Made by a program: the position numbers and the translations under genes. A DNA stretch of 64,000 bases from UMGS1590 sp963558655 (GTDB lineage: Bacteria; Bacillota; Peptococcia; Peptococcales; Peptococcaceae), in the NCBI GenBank assembly GCA_963558655.1, contig CAUWHJ010000001.1, positions 1-64,000 on the forward strand, read 5' to 3'. Under the pieces are notes generated by a model, which saw only the letters and a list, made by a program, of their open reading frames with translations, made no database searches and was not told the origin of the DNA. The number at the start of each line of letters is the position of its first letter. The stretch's first letter is position 1. Shown here in pieces: positions 17,155 to 26,131 of this stretch.

Positions 17155-17418
17155 ATGATGCCACTGAACTATGCCATTCTTAATTATCTTACCACGGTGA
17201 AACGCGCTTGTGCGGATGATGTCATTGAGGCACTCAAGCCGGAGTATGGTCACTTCAAAGGTTTACGTAAGTCAGAGGTTATTGAAGCGTTGATGACTGC
17301 TGAAAAAAATGGTCTATTGGTGGAAGATGGCTATGACCTGGATGAAAACGGTGAGCTTCGCGTGTATTACACCACCACGGCTGAAAGTCTTGCGACGATT
17401 AAGAAATACATTGGTTGA
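17155..17418 (+). CDS. Small winged-helix-like protein (87 aa)
   Basis: Starts at ATG 17155 just after eamA stops, with AAAAGGAG about 8 bases upstream. 87 residues. The pattern of helices (YAILNYLTTVKRACADDVIEAL, split here as YAILNYLTTVK and ADDVIEAL), a helix EVIEALMTAEKNGLLVE and a beta hairpin ending in YYTTT resembles a small winged helix. No DNA-binding role is proven. Possible partner of the DUF4037/DUF4125-like proteins that follow. Confidence 0.7.
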   Translation: MMPLNYAILNYLTTVKRACADDVIEALKPEYGHFKGLRKSEVIEALMTAEKNGLLVEDGYDLDENGELRVYYTTTAESLATIKKYIG

Positions 17419-17480
17419 CAGACAATAGAGATTGATCTGCGTTCAATAGAAAATAGAATCAAAAGAAAGTTGGAATAGAT

Positions 17481-18413
17481 ATGCAGGGAATGGCGTTGGC
17501 GAAAGCCTATTACGAAGACTATGGCAAACCCATGCTGGAAAACCGTTTTGCCGACTGGCAAGCGCATATGGCTGTGGGTCTGGTGGGCGAAGGCTCAGAG
17601 TGCTTTGGTTACGATGATGCTTTCTCTACGGATCATGATTTTGGTCCCGGGTTTTGTATATGGCTTTCAGAGCCGGTGTATGCTCAGATTGGTGCAGAGC
17701 TGGCGCAGGCTTACAATGCTTTGCCAAAACAGTACCGTGGCTATCAGCGCTTAGAAACAGCACTAGCCGGAAAACGTGTGGGCGTGTGGCCCTTGGAACG
17801 TTTCTACGCCAAATATAGCGGCCTTGCCCATCCGCCTAGAGACAACATGGAATGGCTGCGTATTCCGGAAAGCCATCTGGCCACCTGTACCAATGGACAG
17901 GTGTTCTGGGACGGGCCGGGGGATTTTTCCGCCTGGCGCCAAACCCTGCTTAATTTCTATCCCGATGATGTGGTTAAGAAAAAACTGGCAGCACGCTGTG
18001 CACAAATGGCTCAGACCGGACAATACAACTATGGTCGTGCGCTTAAACGTGGTGACCATTATGCGGCCTATTTGGCCGCTGGTCTTTTTGTGCAGCATAC
18101 GTTGGCTGCCTTTTTCCTGTTGAACCGCTGCTATATGCCGTTTTATAAGTGGGCGTTTCGTGCCACCGAACGCTTTCATGTGCTCAAAGAAAGCGTGGAG
18201 AAGCTGAAAACATTCACGTCTCAGACTGATGGCGAGCAAGCAGCGCAGAAGAGGACGCTGATTGAGGACATTTGTGCGGATGTGGTCGATGCGCTGAACC
18301 GACAAGGTTTCACCAGAAGCAGCGAGGTCTTTTTGCAAGTGCAGGCAGAAGAGTTGATGCGCGGCATCAACGACAGTCGTTTGCGGGCGCTGCACATTCT
18401 GGCAGATGCCTGA
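17481..18413 (+). CDS. DUF4037-like nucleotidyltransferase-fold protein
   Basis: A 310-residue protein resembling the DUF4037 family. Near the N terminus it has a nucleotidyltransferase-like signature: GEGSECFGYDD, then STDHDFGPGF, with acidic residues placed as in the GS...DxD catalytic core. The middle has aromatic-rich segments (RIPESHLATCTNGQVFWDG). The C-terminal half is helical. Soluble. Encoded between the winged-helix-like gene and the DUF4125-like gene in the MerR-controlled unit. No reaction is established. A nucleotidyl transfer to a protein or small molecule is possible. Family name is from memory of sequence pattern. Confidence 0.7.
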   Translation: MQGMALAKAYYEDYGKPMLENRFADWQAHMAVGLVGEGSECFGYDDAFSTDHDFGPGFCIWLSEPVYAQIGAELAQAYNALPKQYRGYQRLETALAGKRVGVWPLERFYAKYSGLAHPPRDNMEWLRIPESHLATCTNGQVFWDGPGDFSAWRQTLLNFYPDDVVKKKLAARCAQMAQTGQYNYGRALKRGDHYAAYLAAGLFVQHTLAAFFLLNRCYMPFYKWAFRATERFHVLKESVEKLKTFTSQTDGEQAAQKRTLIEDICADVVDALNRQGFTRSSEVFLQVQAEELMRGINDSRLRALHILADA

Positions 18414-18430
18414 CATATAGGAGGTGTTCC

Positions 18431-19069
18431 ATGCGAGAAGCGATTAAACGCAAGGCTTTACCAAAGGATCTGCTTATCAATGAGATTGTTGACATCGAGT
18501 GGCAGATGATGGATAAAGTGAACAATCAGGGCGGGCGTGCCGCTTGTCAAGATGATGAATGGACCTTCTATGTGATGCGTTACAGTCAGTTTATGGCATT
18601 GCCGGTGATTCTTTTAGAGAGCTATCGAGACGACTTATACCAGGCTTTGGCGGAAGGACGCAATGTGCTCGTGGAAAAATATGCTTACATGATGGCTTAT
18701 ACTGATCCAGAGGTGTTTGATGCCACCTTGCGTGCCTATATTCCGGAGGTGTCAGCAGGTAAAGAAGCGCTCGTAGAGCGTGTGGCGACAGCGCTCATGA
18801 AAGCGGAGAAAGCTTTTGCAGCACAGTATCCGCGCTTACATCAAAAAGGGCGCCCTCTCTCTGGAACTGCTCGAGACGAAGTGTCGGCTCAGGTGTATAC
18901 TTTAGGGGAATTGAAGACCTACTCGGAAAAAACGCTGCGGCTTTATGAAAATTACTTGGCTTTGTTGGAAGCCAAGGGCGGCGAAAATATTTCTGTAACG
19001 GTGCATCGTATCATGGCACTTTTATATGGCTATCACTCTTTGGATGAGGCAGAGGCACGCCAGGTATAA
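18431..19069 (+). CDS. DUF4125-like protein
   Basis: A 212-residue protein starting at ATG 18431 (ATAGGAGGTG upstream). The N terminus (LLINEIVDIEWQMMDKVNNQ followed by GGRAACQDD and FYVMRYSQF) matches what I recall of DUF4125 proteins. Mostly helical, soluble, no metal motif. Sits directly between the DUF4037-like gene and merR. The two DUF proteins probably act together. Function unknown. Confidence 0.7.
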   Translation: MREAIKRKALPKDLLINEIVDIEWQMMDKVNNQGGRAACQDDEWTFYVMRYSQFMALPVILLESYRDDLYQALAEGRNVLVEKYAYMMAYTDPEVFDATLRAYIPEVSAGKEALVERVATALMKAEKAFAAQYPRLHQKGRPLSGTARDEVSAQVYTLGELKTYSEKTLRLYENYLALLEAKGGENISVTVHRIMALLYGYHSLDEAEARQV

Positions 19070-19105
19070 GTGGTAGAAATAAGTCGGAAAGGAACGAACA
19101 CTATC

Positions 19106-20005
19106 ATGGCTGATGAAAAACAGAACGCAAGCAAAGTACAGCGTACAGCGGCACAGAAGAAAAATAAGCTGCCTGTGCCGAAAGGAGAACTGTACTCTAT
19201 AGGGGAAGTTAGTAAGATCTGTAACGTTTCCAAGAAGGCGCTGCGTTTTTATGATAAAATCGGGCTGATTTCGCCGGATTATATTTCTGAAGAAAACAAT
19301 TATCGCTACTACAGCCGTAAAACGCTGCTTTTTGTGCCTGTCATTAAATACTATAAGCAAATGGGATTCAAGCTCGAAGAAATGAAAAATCTCATGGAAA
19401 ATAACCGCTATGAGTTTCACGCGAAGAAAATGCGTGATAAGAGCGATGAGTTAAAAAAACTACGTGAAGAAATCAACGTGGCCTATACGTCTGTAAATGA
19501 TTGGTACAATCTCATTCGTGAAGCAGAAGGTGTCATCGAAAATAAGGTGACAGAAGTCTCGGTGAAGTATATTGAATCGATTACAGCATGTTACATGGTA
19601 CAAACTTTTGATAACAATTATATGGATGCCATCATCAACATCGATTGGACCAATTATTTGGAAAGTATCGGTCATGCCATCACGGGGCCAGTGCATCTCT
19701 ATTTTCCTCGCTATCGCGAAAAACTTGCTGGAATGGCTACCCAGGCTGTCATTTTTCAGCGTGGTGTAGGTGAGTTGGAGGCGAGCAAAACGCGAACCTT
19801 TGCCGGCAAGATGATGCTTTCTGCCTACCATATTGGCCCGCATGAGACGGTTGGTGATAGTTATCGCAAAATCGAAGCTTGGGCCAACGCCCATGGCTAT
19901 AAATGTGGTGAAGCAGCTATTGAACGTTATGTTACCGATTATTGGACAACCAAAAGCACAGAAGATTTTGTTATGGAAATTTTGATTGATATTGAGAAAA
20001 AATGA
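19106..20005 (+). CDS. MerR-family regulator with GyrI-like effector domain
   Basis: A 299-residue protein from ATG 19106. An in-frame GTG at 19070 abuts the previous stop and lacks spacing to a ribosome site. After a Lys/Gln-rich tail comes the MerR winged helix (YSIGEVSKICNVSKKALRFY, then DKIGLISPD), a coiled-coil linker (about residues 110-140) and a C-terminal effector-binding domain resembling BmrR/GyrI (LSAYHIGPHETVGDSYRKIE, then AAIERYVTDYW). BmrR-type pockets bind lipophilic cations, so choline or trimethylamine is a plausible ligand (inference). Probably activates the two 19-bp-spacer promoters at 15866 and 20258. Confidence 0.88.
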   Translation: MADEKQNASKVQRTAAQKKNKLPVPKGELYSIGEVSKICNVSKKALRFYDKIGLISPDYISEENNYRYYSRKTLLFVPVIKYYKQMGFKLEEMKNLMENNRYEFHAKKMRDKSDELKKLREEINVAYTSVNDWYNLIREAEGVIENKVTEVSVKYIESITACYMVQTFDNNYMDAIINIDWTNYLESIGHAITGPVHLYFPRYREKLAGMATQAVIFQRGVGELEASKTRTFAGKMMLSAYHIGPHETVGDSYRKIEAWANAHGYKCGEAAIERYVTDYWTTKSTEDFVMEILIDIEKK

Positions 20006-20011
20006 GGTATG

Positions 20012-20050
20012 AAAAGCATCAGTACACGAGCGTGGGCTGATGCTTTTTTT
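20012..20050 (+). terminator. First terminator after merR
   Basis: AAAAGCATCAG (20012-20022) pairs with CTGATGCTTTT (20037-20047), in a T7 run to 20050. Confidence 0.8.
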
Positions 20051-20063
20051 GTGCGGAGCACGG

Positions 20064-20097
20064 CGAACCTTCCCCAAAAGGGGAGGGTTCGTTTTTT
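20064..20097 (+). terminator. Second, tandem terminator
   Basis: CGAACCTTCCCC (20064-20075) and GGGGAGGGTTCG (20080-20091) around an AAAA loop, followed by T6. The double terminator insulates the BMC operon from read-through. Confidence 0.8.
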
Positions 20098-20257
20098 GTA
20101 AGCAGGGAGCACGTGCACGAAAACGGAGCGAAATAAGAGCGAAAAACACCGAAAATACAAGTGAAAGAGGACGATTTTACAGAAAAAAGCAAAAAATAGT
20201 CCGAAAATTACAACGGTGAAAGACGGACAAGGGGAGCATATTTTTTACATGAAGCGT

Positions 20258-20288
20258 TTGACATTCCTCCAAGGGCAAGGCGTAAAAT
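20258..20288 (+). promoter_or_regulatory. MerR-type promoter with 19-bp spacer (BMC/cut operon)
   Basis: TTGACA (20258-20263), exactly 19 bp, TAAAAT (20283-20288). The spacer starts ATTCC and carries AAGGGCAA, matching the layout of the promoter at 15866 (identical TTGACATTCC, shared GGGCAA at the same offset). It drives the 14.5-kb microcompartment operon. The MerR protein encoded immediately upstream is the expected activator. Confidence 0.75.
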
Positions 20289-20328
20289 TTTAGACAAGAA
20301 ACTGTATCCTCGGGAAGGAGAATGAACA

Positions 20329-20964
20329 TTGGCAAGATATTACGCAGAACAGGCGCTGGGTATGCTCGAAACGGTAGGCATGGTACCAGCCATTGAAGCT
20401 TGCGACAAGATGCTCAAGGCAGCGGACGTTGAGTTGATTTCTTACGAAAACGTTGGTTCCACCTTGGTAACGATGTTTGTCAAAGGTGATGTGGCAGCTG
20501 TGAAGTCGTCCGTGAAAGCAGGCGTGGAAGCAGCATCGGCCATTGGCAAGGTGACCGCTTCTGATACCATTCCTAGACCAATTCGTCCAATAGGCGATGT
20601 GGTATCGATTTACGATATTGATGAGCAGTGTGAACCAAAGGCGCAGGACGACTTTTTCGCTTCAGCGCTGGGGCTTTTAGAAACCTTCGGCATTGTCTAT
20701 TGCATTCATGCAGCCGATGCCATGTGCAAGGCTGCCGATGTGGAGCTGGTGGGCTTTGAGAACACAGCTTCCGGTTACATTTCAGCCATCGTAGAAGGCG
20801 ATGTTGGCGCTTGTAAGACGGCCGTTGCCGCTGGTGTGAAGGCGATCGAGGAAATGGGCAAAGAGGTTTATAGCTCTGTTGTTATTCCTAGACCTCACCC
20901 AGGTATCAAGAAAATCACTTCTCAATATTCTGTCGAGAAACTGTTGCCATATACGGCGGAATGA
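20329..20964 (+). CDS. BMC tandem-domain (trimer-forming) shell protein
   Basis: A 211-residue protein made of two BMC domains (residues about 8-90 and 110-195), each with the shell signature: ALGMLETVGMVPAIEACDKM and ALGLLETFGIVYCIHAADAM. TTG start with GGAAGGAG upstream; an overlapping ATG at 20322 is out of frame. Two-domain BMC-T proteins form pseudohexameric trimers in the facets of the shell, often with gated pores. As first gene in the operon it should be made early and in quantity. No iron-sulfur cysteine is obvious, unlike the second trimer protein at 30333. Confidence 0.92.
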   Translation: MARYYAEQALGMLETVGMVPAIEACDKMLKAADVELISYENVGSTLVTMFVKGDVAAVKSSVKAGVEAASAIGKVTASDTIPRPIRPIGDVVSIYDIDEQCEPKAQDDFFASALGLLETFGIVYCIHAADAMCKAADVELVGFENTASGYISAIVEGDVGACKTAVAAGVKAIEEMGKEVYSSVVIPRPHPGIKKITSQYSVEKLLPYTAE

Positions 20965-21011
20965 CACAGGCAAAATATAACGAAGCGTCTTAGAGAAGGA
21001 AGGTGAGAGGA

Positions 21012-22493
21012 ATGCGACTGGAGATTATTGATAACGATTTGCTTTCTATTCAAGAGGCGCGCATTTTAGCCGAAAACGCATTGGAAGCACAAAGACGGTT
21101 AGCAACGTTTTCACAAAGCAAGTTGGACGCCATAGTAGATCATCTGGCTCAGGCAGTGGCCGAGCATAATAAGGAGCTGGCCATGATGTCGGCTGACGAG
21201 ACAGACTACGGCGACTGGAAAGACAAACTCATCAAAAATCGTTTTGTGACGGAAGTTTTGCCGCGGCATCTGCGTTCCATGAAGTGCGTGGGCATCATTC
21301 GACGAGATGAAGAAAAAGCGCTCTGGGACATTGGCGTGCCACTGGGTGTGCTGGTGAGTCTTTGCCCGGCGACAAGTCCTGTTTCGACAACCGTTTATAA
21401 TGCGTTGATTGCTTTGAAAAGTGGCAATGCTATTGTCTTTTCGCCGCATCCTCGTGCGGAGCGCACTTCAGCACGGGTGCTGGATATTCTCATGGAGGCT
21501 GGCGCTGAAGTGGGGCTGCCGGAAGGGGCGTTGACGTATCTGCACACGGTGACAAAAGCCGGTACACGTGAGCTGATGAATCATGCGGCAACGGCGCTTA
21601 TTATGATAACAGGCGTGCCAGGAATGTTTGATGAGGCGAAGCGCTCAGGCAAACCTGTGATTTATGGTGGTGCGGGCAATGGCCCAGCTTTCATTGAAAA
21701 AACAGCCGACCTGGAACAGGCGGTGTGCGATATTATCGCCAGCAAGACCTTCGACAATGGTGTTGTTTCAGCAGCAGAACAGTCGATTGTCGTAGATGGC
21801 TGTGTGGAAGCTGAGGTGCACACGCTTTTAGAAAAACATGGCGCTTATTTTATGAGCGACGAAGAAGCAGCACGTTTGGGGCATCTTTTCTATTTTAAGG
21901 ATGGCTCTGCTAATCCGGAACCAATCGGGAAAACGGCGTTGGAGCTTGCCCGCAGGGCAAAAATAGAGGTGCCGCTTGATACCACCGTGCTGATTGCTCG
22001 CCAGAAATACGTTTCTTTGAACAACCCCTATTCTAAAGAAAAACTCTGCCCTGTGCTGAGCTATTATGTGGAAGACGACTGGATGAATGCCTGCGAAAAG
22101 TGCATTGAGCTGCTGCTCACAGAGCGACAGGGGCACACGCTGGTGATTCATTCTAAAGATCCAACGGTTATAGAGCAATTTGCGCTGAAAAAACCGGTGG
22201 CACGCATTTTGGTGAACACGCCGGCTGTGTATGGCAGCATGGGCATGACCACCAATCTCTTTCCGGCGATGACGTTGGGCAGCGGAACAGCAGGTTTGGG
22301 GATTACATCGGACAATGTGTCACCGATGAATCTCATCTATATACGCAAGCTCGGCGTGGGCGTGCGTGACCTGGCAGATCTGGATTTGGGTTTGTCCGCG
22401 CATGAAGAAAAAGAACAGTCGGCCTTAAGCCAAGAAGATTTAAGTTATTTACAACGTTTGCTTGAACAAGCATTACAATGCAATCGTTCCTGA
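21012..22493 (+). CDS. Aldehyde-dehydrogenase homologue lacking the catalytic cysteine
   Basis: A 493-residue member of the CoA-acylating aldehyde dehydrogenase family (EutE/PduP/CutF-like). The fold is complete, with SLCPATSPVSTTVYNALIAL and the ASKTFDNG motif, but the catalytic Cys is replaced: GVVSAAEQS here (S253) where the second homologue in this operon has GTICASEQS (C251). Without the thiol, normal thioester chemistry is not expected. Possible roles: structural partner of the active enzyme, cargo adaptor, or a different reaction. Start at ATG 21012 behind GAAGGAAGGTGAGAGG. Directly precedes cutC. Confidence 0.9.
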   Translation: MRLEIIDNDLLSIQEARILAENALEAQRRLATFSQSKLDAIVDHLAQAVAEHNKELAMMSADETDYGDWKDKLIKNRFVTEVLPRHLRSMKCVGIIRRDEEKALWDIGVPLGVLVSLCPATSPVSTTVYNALIALKSGNAIVFSPHPRAERTSARVLDILMEAGAEVGLPEGALTYLHTVTKAGTRELMNHAATALIMITGVPGMFDEAKRSGKPVIYGGAGNGPAFIEKTADLEQAVCDIIASKTFDNGVVSAAEQSIVVDGCVEAEVHTLLEKHGAYFMSDEEAARLGHLFYFKDGSANPEPIGKTALELARRAKIEVPLDTTVLIARQKYVSLNNPYSKEKLCPVLSYYVEDDWMNACEKCIELLLTERQGHTLVIHSKDPTVIEQFALKKPVARILVNTPAVYGSMGMTTNLFPAMTLGSGTAGLGITSDNVSPMNLIYIRKLGVGVRDLADLDLGLSAHEEKEQSALSQEDLSYLQRLLEQALQCNRS

Positions 22494-22521
22494 CGATTGA
22501 TGAAGAAAGTGAGGTACAATC

Positions 22522-25134
22522 GTGGATATTCGTGAATTTTCCAACAAGATTGCGGAAGCAACCAAGAATATGTCAGACGAAGAACGCCAATCTTTGATGA
22601 AGGTGTTTGCGTCTGTCTCTAAAGACATCTCCGGTGTAACACCGGAACAGGCACAGCCAGCGCAGAACACAGGGGCTGCGGCAAGCAGTGAAGAAAAGTT
22701 CCCATATTATTCTTCCATTGCTGGTGCTACCACTGAAGTGGATGAAGATGGTGTGCCATTGGGTCCAACAGAACGTTTGGTGAAGCTCAAAGAAAACTTC
22801 CTCAAGCAGGTGCCTTCCATCACCACCCATCGTGCACGTGCCGTGACGAAGATTACTAAAGAAAATCCAGGGCTGCCAAAAATTGAGCTGCGCGCGAAAT
22901 GTTTCAAGTATTGCTGCGAAACGGCACCGCTCGTTATTCAAGACAACGAACTGATTGTTGGGAATCCTACCGGCGCACCTCGTGCAGGGGCTTTTGCACC
23001 AGACATTGCATGGCGTTGGATGGTTGATGAAATCGACACCATCGGCAACCGCCCACAGGACCCATTCTATATTTCCGAAGAAGACAAGCGCATCATGCGT
23101 GAAGAATTGTTCCCATTCTGGGAAGGCAAGTCCGTTGATGAATACTGCGAAACCCAGTATCGCGAAGCAGGTGTATGGGCGCTTTCCGGCGAATCCATGG
23201 TGTCTGACTGCTCCTATCATGCCATCAACGGCGGCGGCGACTCCAACCCTGGCTACGATGTTATCCTGATGAAGAAAGGGATGCTCGATATTCAACAGGA
23301 AGCCAAAGACCATCTGGCGCAGCTTGATTATGAAAATCCGGACGATTTGGAAAAAATCTATTTCTATAAATCTGTTATTGACACCACAGAAGGCGTCATG
23401 ATTTATGCGAAACGTTTGTCCGATTATGCGGCACAAAAGGCTGCTGAAGAAACGGATCCTAAACGTAAGGCAGAACTTTTAGAGATCTCTCGCATCAATG
23501 CGCGTGTACCAGCCCATAAACCAGAATCATTCTGGGAAGCTATTCAAGCGGTGTGGACCATTGAATCTCTCCTTCCGATTGAAGAAAACCAGACGGGGAT
23601 GTCCATTGGTCGTGTTGACCAGTATATGTACCCATTCTATAAGCATGATTTGGAAACCGGTAAGCTCAACAATTTCCAGGCCTTTGAACTGGCAGGCTGC
23701 ATGCTGATCAAGATGAGTGAAATGATGTGGATTACCAGCGAGGGTGGCTCCAAATTCTTTGCCGGCTATCAGCCATTCGTCAATATGTGCGTCGGCGGGA
23801 TTACCCGTGATGGCCGTGACGCCACCAACGAGCTGACCTACCTACTCATGGATGCTGTGCGTCATGTTAAAATCTATCAGCCATCTCTGGCTTGCCGTAT
23901 TCACCAGAAATCCCCTCAGAAATATCTCAAGAAAATCGTTGATGTTGTTCGTTCCGGTATGGGCTTCCCTGCTTGCCACTTCGACGATACCCACATCAAG
24001 ATGATGCTGGCGAAGGGTGTTTCCATTGAAGATGCTCGCGACTATTGTCTCATGGGCTGCGTGGAACCGCAGAAATCCGGTCGCCTTTATCAGTGGACCT
24101 CCACTGCCTATACACAGTGGCCAATTTGCATTGAACTTGTGTTGAACCATGGTGTACCGCTGTGGTATGGCAAACAAGTTACCCCAGACCTTGGGGACAT
24201 TGATCAGTACAAGACCTATGAAGAATTTGATGCTGCCGTGAAGGAACAGATCAAATACATTACGAAATGGACTTCTGTGGCGACGGTTATCAGCCAGCGT
24301 GTACATCGTGAACTGGCACCAAAACCACTCATGTCTATCATGTATGAAGGTTGCATGGAAAATGGCCGCGATGTCTCCGCCGGTGGTGCCATGTATAACT
24401 TTGGCCCTGGTGTTGTGTGGTCTGGTCTTGGTACCTATGCTGATGCAATGGCGGCTATTAAAAAGCTTGTTTTTGACGATAAGAAATATACCTTAAAAGA
24501 ACTCAACGAAGCGCTGAAAGCCAACTTTGTGGGCTATGAACAGGTGCGTCAGGATTGTCTGGCTGCGCCAAAATACGGCAATGATGACGACTATGCCGAT
24601 CTCATTGCGGCTGATCTGATTAACTTCACTGAGATGGAACACAGAAAGTACAAAACCCTGTATTCCGTGCTCAGCCATGGTACCCTTTCCATCTCCAACA
24701 ATACGCCATTTGGCCAGATGACAGGCGCCAGCGCTGGCGGTCGCGAAGCTTGGACGCCATTGTCTGATGGTATCAGTCCAACGCAGGGTGCCGACTTCAA
24801 AGGTCCTACCGCTATCATCAAGAGTGTATCCAAGCTCTCTAACGATAACATGAACATTGGTATGGTGCATAACTTTAAGCTCATGGCTGGTCTTTTGGAT
24901 ACACCGGAAGGCGAACAGGGCATCATCACCCTGCTGCGTACAGCTTGTGCAATGGGTAACGGGGAAATGCAGTTCAACTACATGGACAACAAGACCCTCA
25001 TTGATGCACAGGAACACCCAGAACGCTACAAAGATTTGGTGGTGCGTGTGGCTGGTTACAGTGCATTCTTCACTGAACTGTGCAAAGACGTTCAGGACGA
25101 AATCATCAGCAGAACGGTGCTGACCAAGTTCTAA
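22522..25134 (+). CDS. cutC: Choline trimethylamine-lyase (glycyl radical enzyme)
   Basis: An 870-residue glycyl radical enzyme that splits choline to trimethylamine and acetaldehyde. Residues known from the Desulfovibrio alaskensis CutC structure are present at a constant offset of +24: Y232, D240, F419, C513 and E515 (MGCVEPQKSGR), Y530, and the radical glycine G845 (RVAGYSAFF), 25 residues from the C terminus. This set distinguishes it from pyruvate formate-lyase, diol dehydratase and isethionate lyase. An N-terminal amphipathic helix (about 1-35) plus Ala/Gln-rich linker looks like a targeting peptide for the shell. GTG start. cutD follows. Confidence 0.96.
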   Translation: MDIREFSNKIAEATKNMSDEERQSLMKVFASVSKDISGVTPEQAQPAQNTGAAASSEEKFPYYSSIAGATTEVDEDGVPLGPTERLVKLKENFLKQVPSITTHRARAVTKITKENPGLPKIELRAKCFKYCCETAPLVIQDNELIVGNPTGAPRAGAFAPDIAWRWMVDEIDTIGNRPQDPFYISEEDKRIMREELFPFWEGKSVDEYCETQYREAGVWALSGESMVSDCSYHAINGGGDSNPGYDVILMKKGMLDIQQEAKDHLAQLDYENPDDLEKIYFYKSVIDTTEGVMIYAKRLSDYAAQKAAEETDPKRKAELLEISRINARVPAHKPESFWEAIQAVWTIESLLPIEENQTGMSIGRVDQYMYPFYKHDLETGKLNNFQAFELAGCMLIKMSEMMWITSEGGSKFFAGYQPFVNMCVGGITRDGRDATNELTYLLMDAVRHVKIYQPSLACRIHQKSPQKYLKKIVDVVRSGMGFPACHFDDTHIKMMLAKGVSIEDARDYCLMGCVEPQKSGRLYQWTSTAYTQWPICIELVLNHGVPLWYGKQVTPDLGDIDQYKTYEEFDAAVKEQIKYITKWTSVATVISQRVHRELAPKPLMSIMYEGCMENGRDVSAGGAMYNFGPGVVWSGLGTYADAMAAIKKLVFDDKKYTLKELNEALKANFVGYEQVRQDCLAAPKYGNDDDYADLIAADLINFTEMEHRKYKTLYSVLSHGTLSISNNTPFGQMTGASAGGREAWTPLSDGISPTQGADFKGPTAIIKSVSKLSNDNMNIGMVHNFKLMAGLLDTPEGEQGIITLLRTACAMGNGEMQFNYMDNKTLIDAQEHPERYKDLVVRVAGYSAFFTELCKDVQDEIISRTVLTKF

Positions 25135-25168
25135 GTGCCCTCAAACAGCCAGAGACAGGAGACGTAAG

Positions 25169-26113
25169 ATGAACAACAAAACGGTTATCGGGCGAAAAGC
25201 CTTCATATTTAATAAACAGAAATACAATCTATATGATGGCCCTGGTGTGCGTTCACTGGTCTTTTTCAAAGGCTGTCCCCTGCGTTGTAAGTGGTGTGCG
25301 AATCCGGAAGGGTTGGAGCGCAAGTATCAAATTATGCTCAAACCGACGGCCTGTGTCAGCTGCGGAGCTTGTGTGCAAGTGTGTCCACAGCACATTCATC
25401 ACATTACCGAAACGGGTGTGCATGAAATCAATCGTGCCGTTGACTGCCTTGGCTGCGGGGCGTGCGTGAACGCTTGTATGCAGTCGGCGTTAAAGGTGGC
25501 TGGTGAGCAAGTGTCGGTTAGCGAGCTTTTGGATTATGTGGAAGAGGACAGACTCTTTTACGAGCAATCTGGCGGCGGCGTAACGCTGGGCGGTGGCGAG
25601 GTCACTGCTCAGCCGGAAGCCGCGATTAACCTCCTGGAAGCCTGCAAACGTGAAGGCTTACACACGGCGATTGAAACGTGCGGCTATACCAAAAAAGAAA
25701 CACTTCTTAAGTTCGCAGAATTTGTGGACTTGTTCCTTTTTGATATTAAGCACATGGATCCAGAACGCCATGCAGCGCTCACCGGTGTACGCAATGAGAC
25801 CATACTCGAAAATCTTGAAACCCTGCTCATGACACGGCGCAATGTGAAGGTGCGTATGCCGCTTTTAAAGGGCATTAACGACAGCAGGGAAGAAATTCAG
25901 GCGGTGGTTGATTTCCTGACACCTTACAAGGATCAGAAAAACTTCAAAGGCATCGACCTATTGCCTTACCACAAGTTGGGCGTTAATAAGTATGTGCAGC
26001 TTGGTAAAGATTATCCTATCGAAGGCGACCCGAGCCTCAGTGATGAGGAGTTGGACCGCATCGAAGGGTGGATTAAAACTTGTGATTTTCCGGTGTCAGT
26101 CATTCGACACTGA
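25169..26113 (+). CDS. cutD: CutC-activating radical SAM enzyme
   Basis: A 314-residue glycyl-radical activase. It generates the glycyl radical on CutC using S-adenosylmethionine and a [4Fe-4S] cluster held by C36-x3-C40-x2-C43 (GCPLRCKWC). Between about residues 60 and 105 lie two ferredoxin-like clusters (CVSCGACVQVCP and CLGCGACVNACM), as in other GRE activases of this size. The GGGEVT motif for SAM binding is seen (VTLGGGEVTAQP). Placed 34 bp after cutC, as in all cut clusters. Confidence 0.95.
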   Translation: MNNKTVIGRKAFIFNKQKYNLYDGPGVRSLVFFKGCPLRCKWCANPEGLERKYQIMLKPTACVSCGACVQVCPQHIHHITETGVHEINRAVDCLGCGACVNACMQSALKVAGEQVSVSELLDYVEEDRLFYEQSGGGVTLGGGEVTAQPEAAINLLEACKREGLHTAIETCGYTKKETLLKFAEFVDLFLFDIKHMDPERHAALTGVRNETILENLETLLMTRRNVKVRMPLLKGINDSREEIQAVVDFLTPYKDQKNFKGIDLLPYHKLGVNKYVQLGKDYPIEGDPSLSDEELDRIEGWIKTCDFPVSVIRH

Positions 26114-26131
26114 GCGAAGGAGATGGGACGC

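Noticed and set aside
22522..25134. Alternative identity of the glycyl radical enzyme as isethionate lyase, considered because of the SulP and TauE carriers nearby
   Set aside because: The choline-binding residues of CutC (Y232, D240, F419, C513, E515, Y530) are all at a constant offset from the characterised enzyme.
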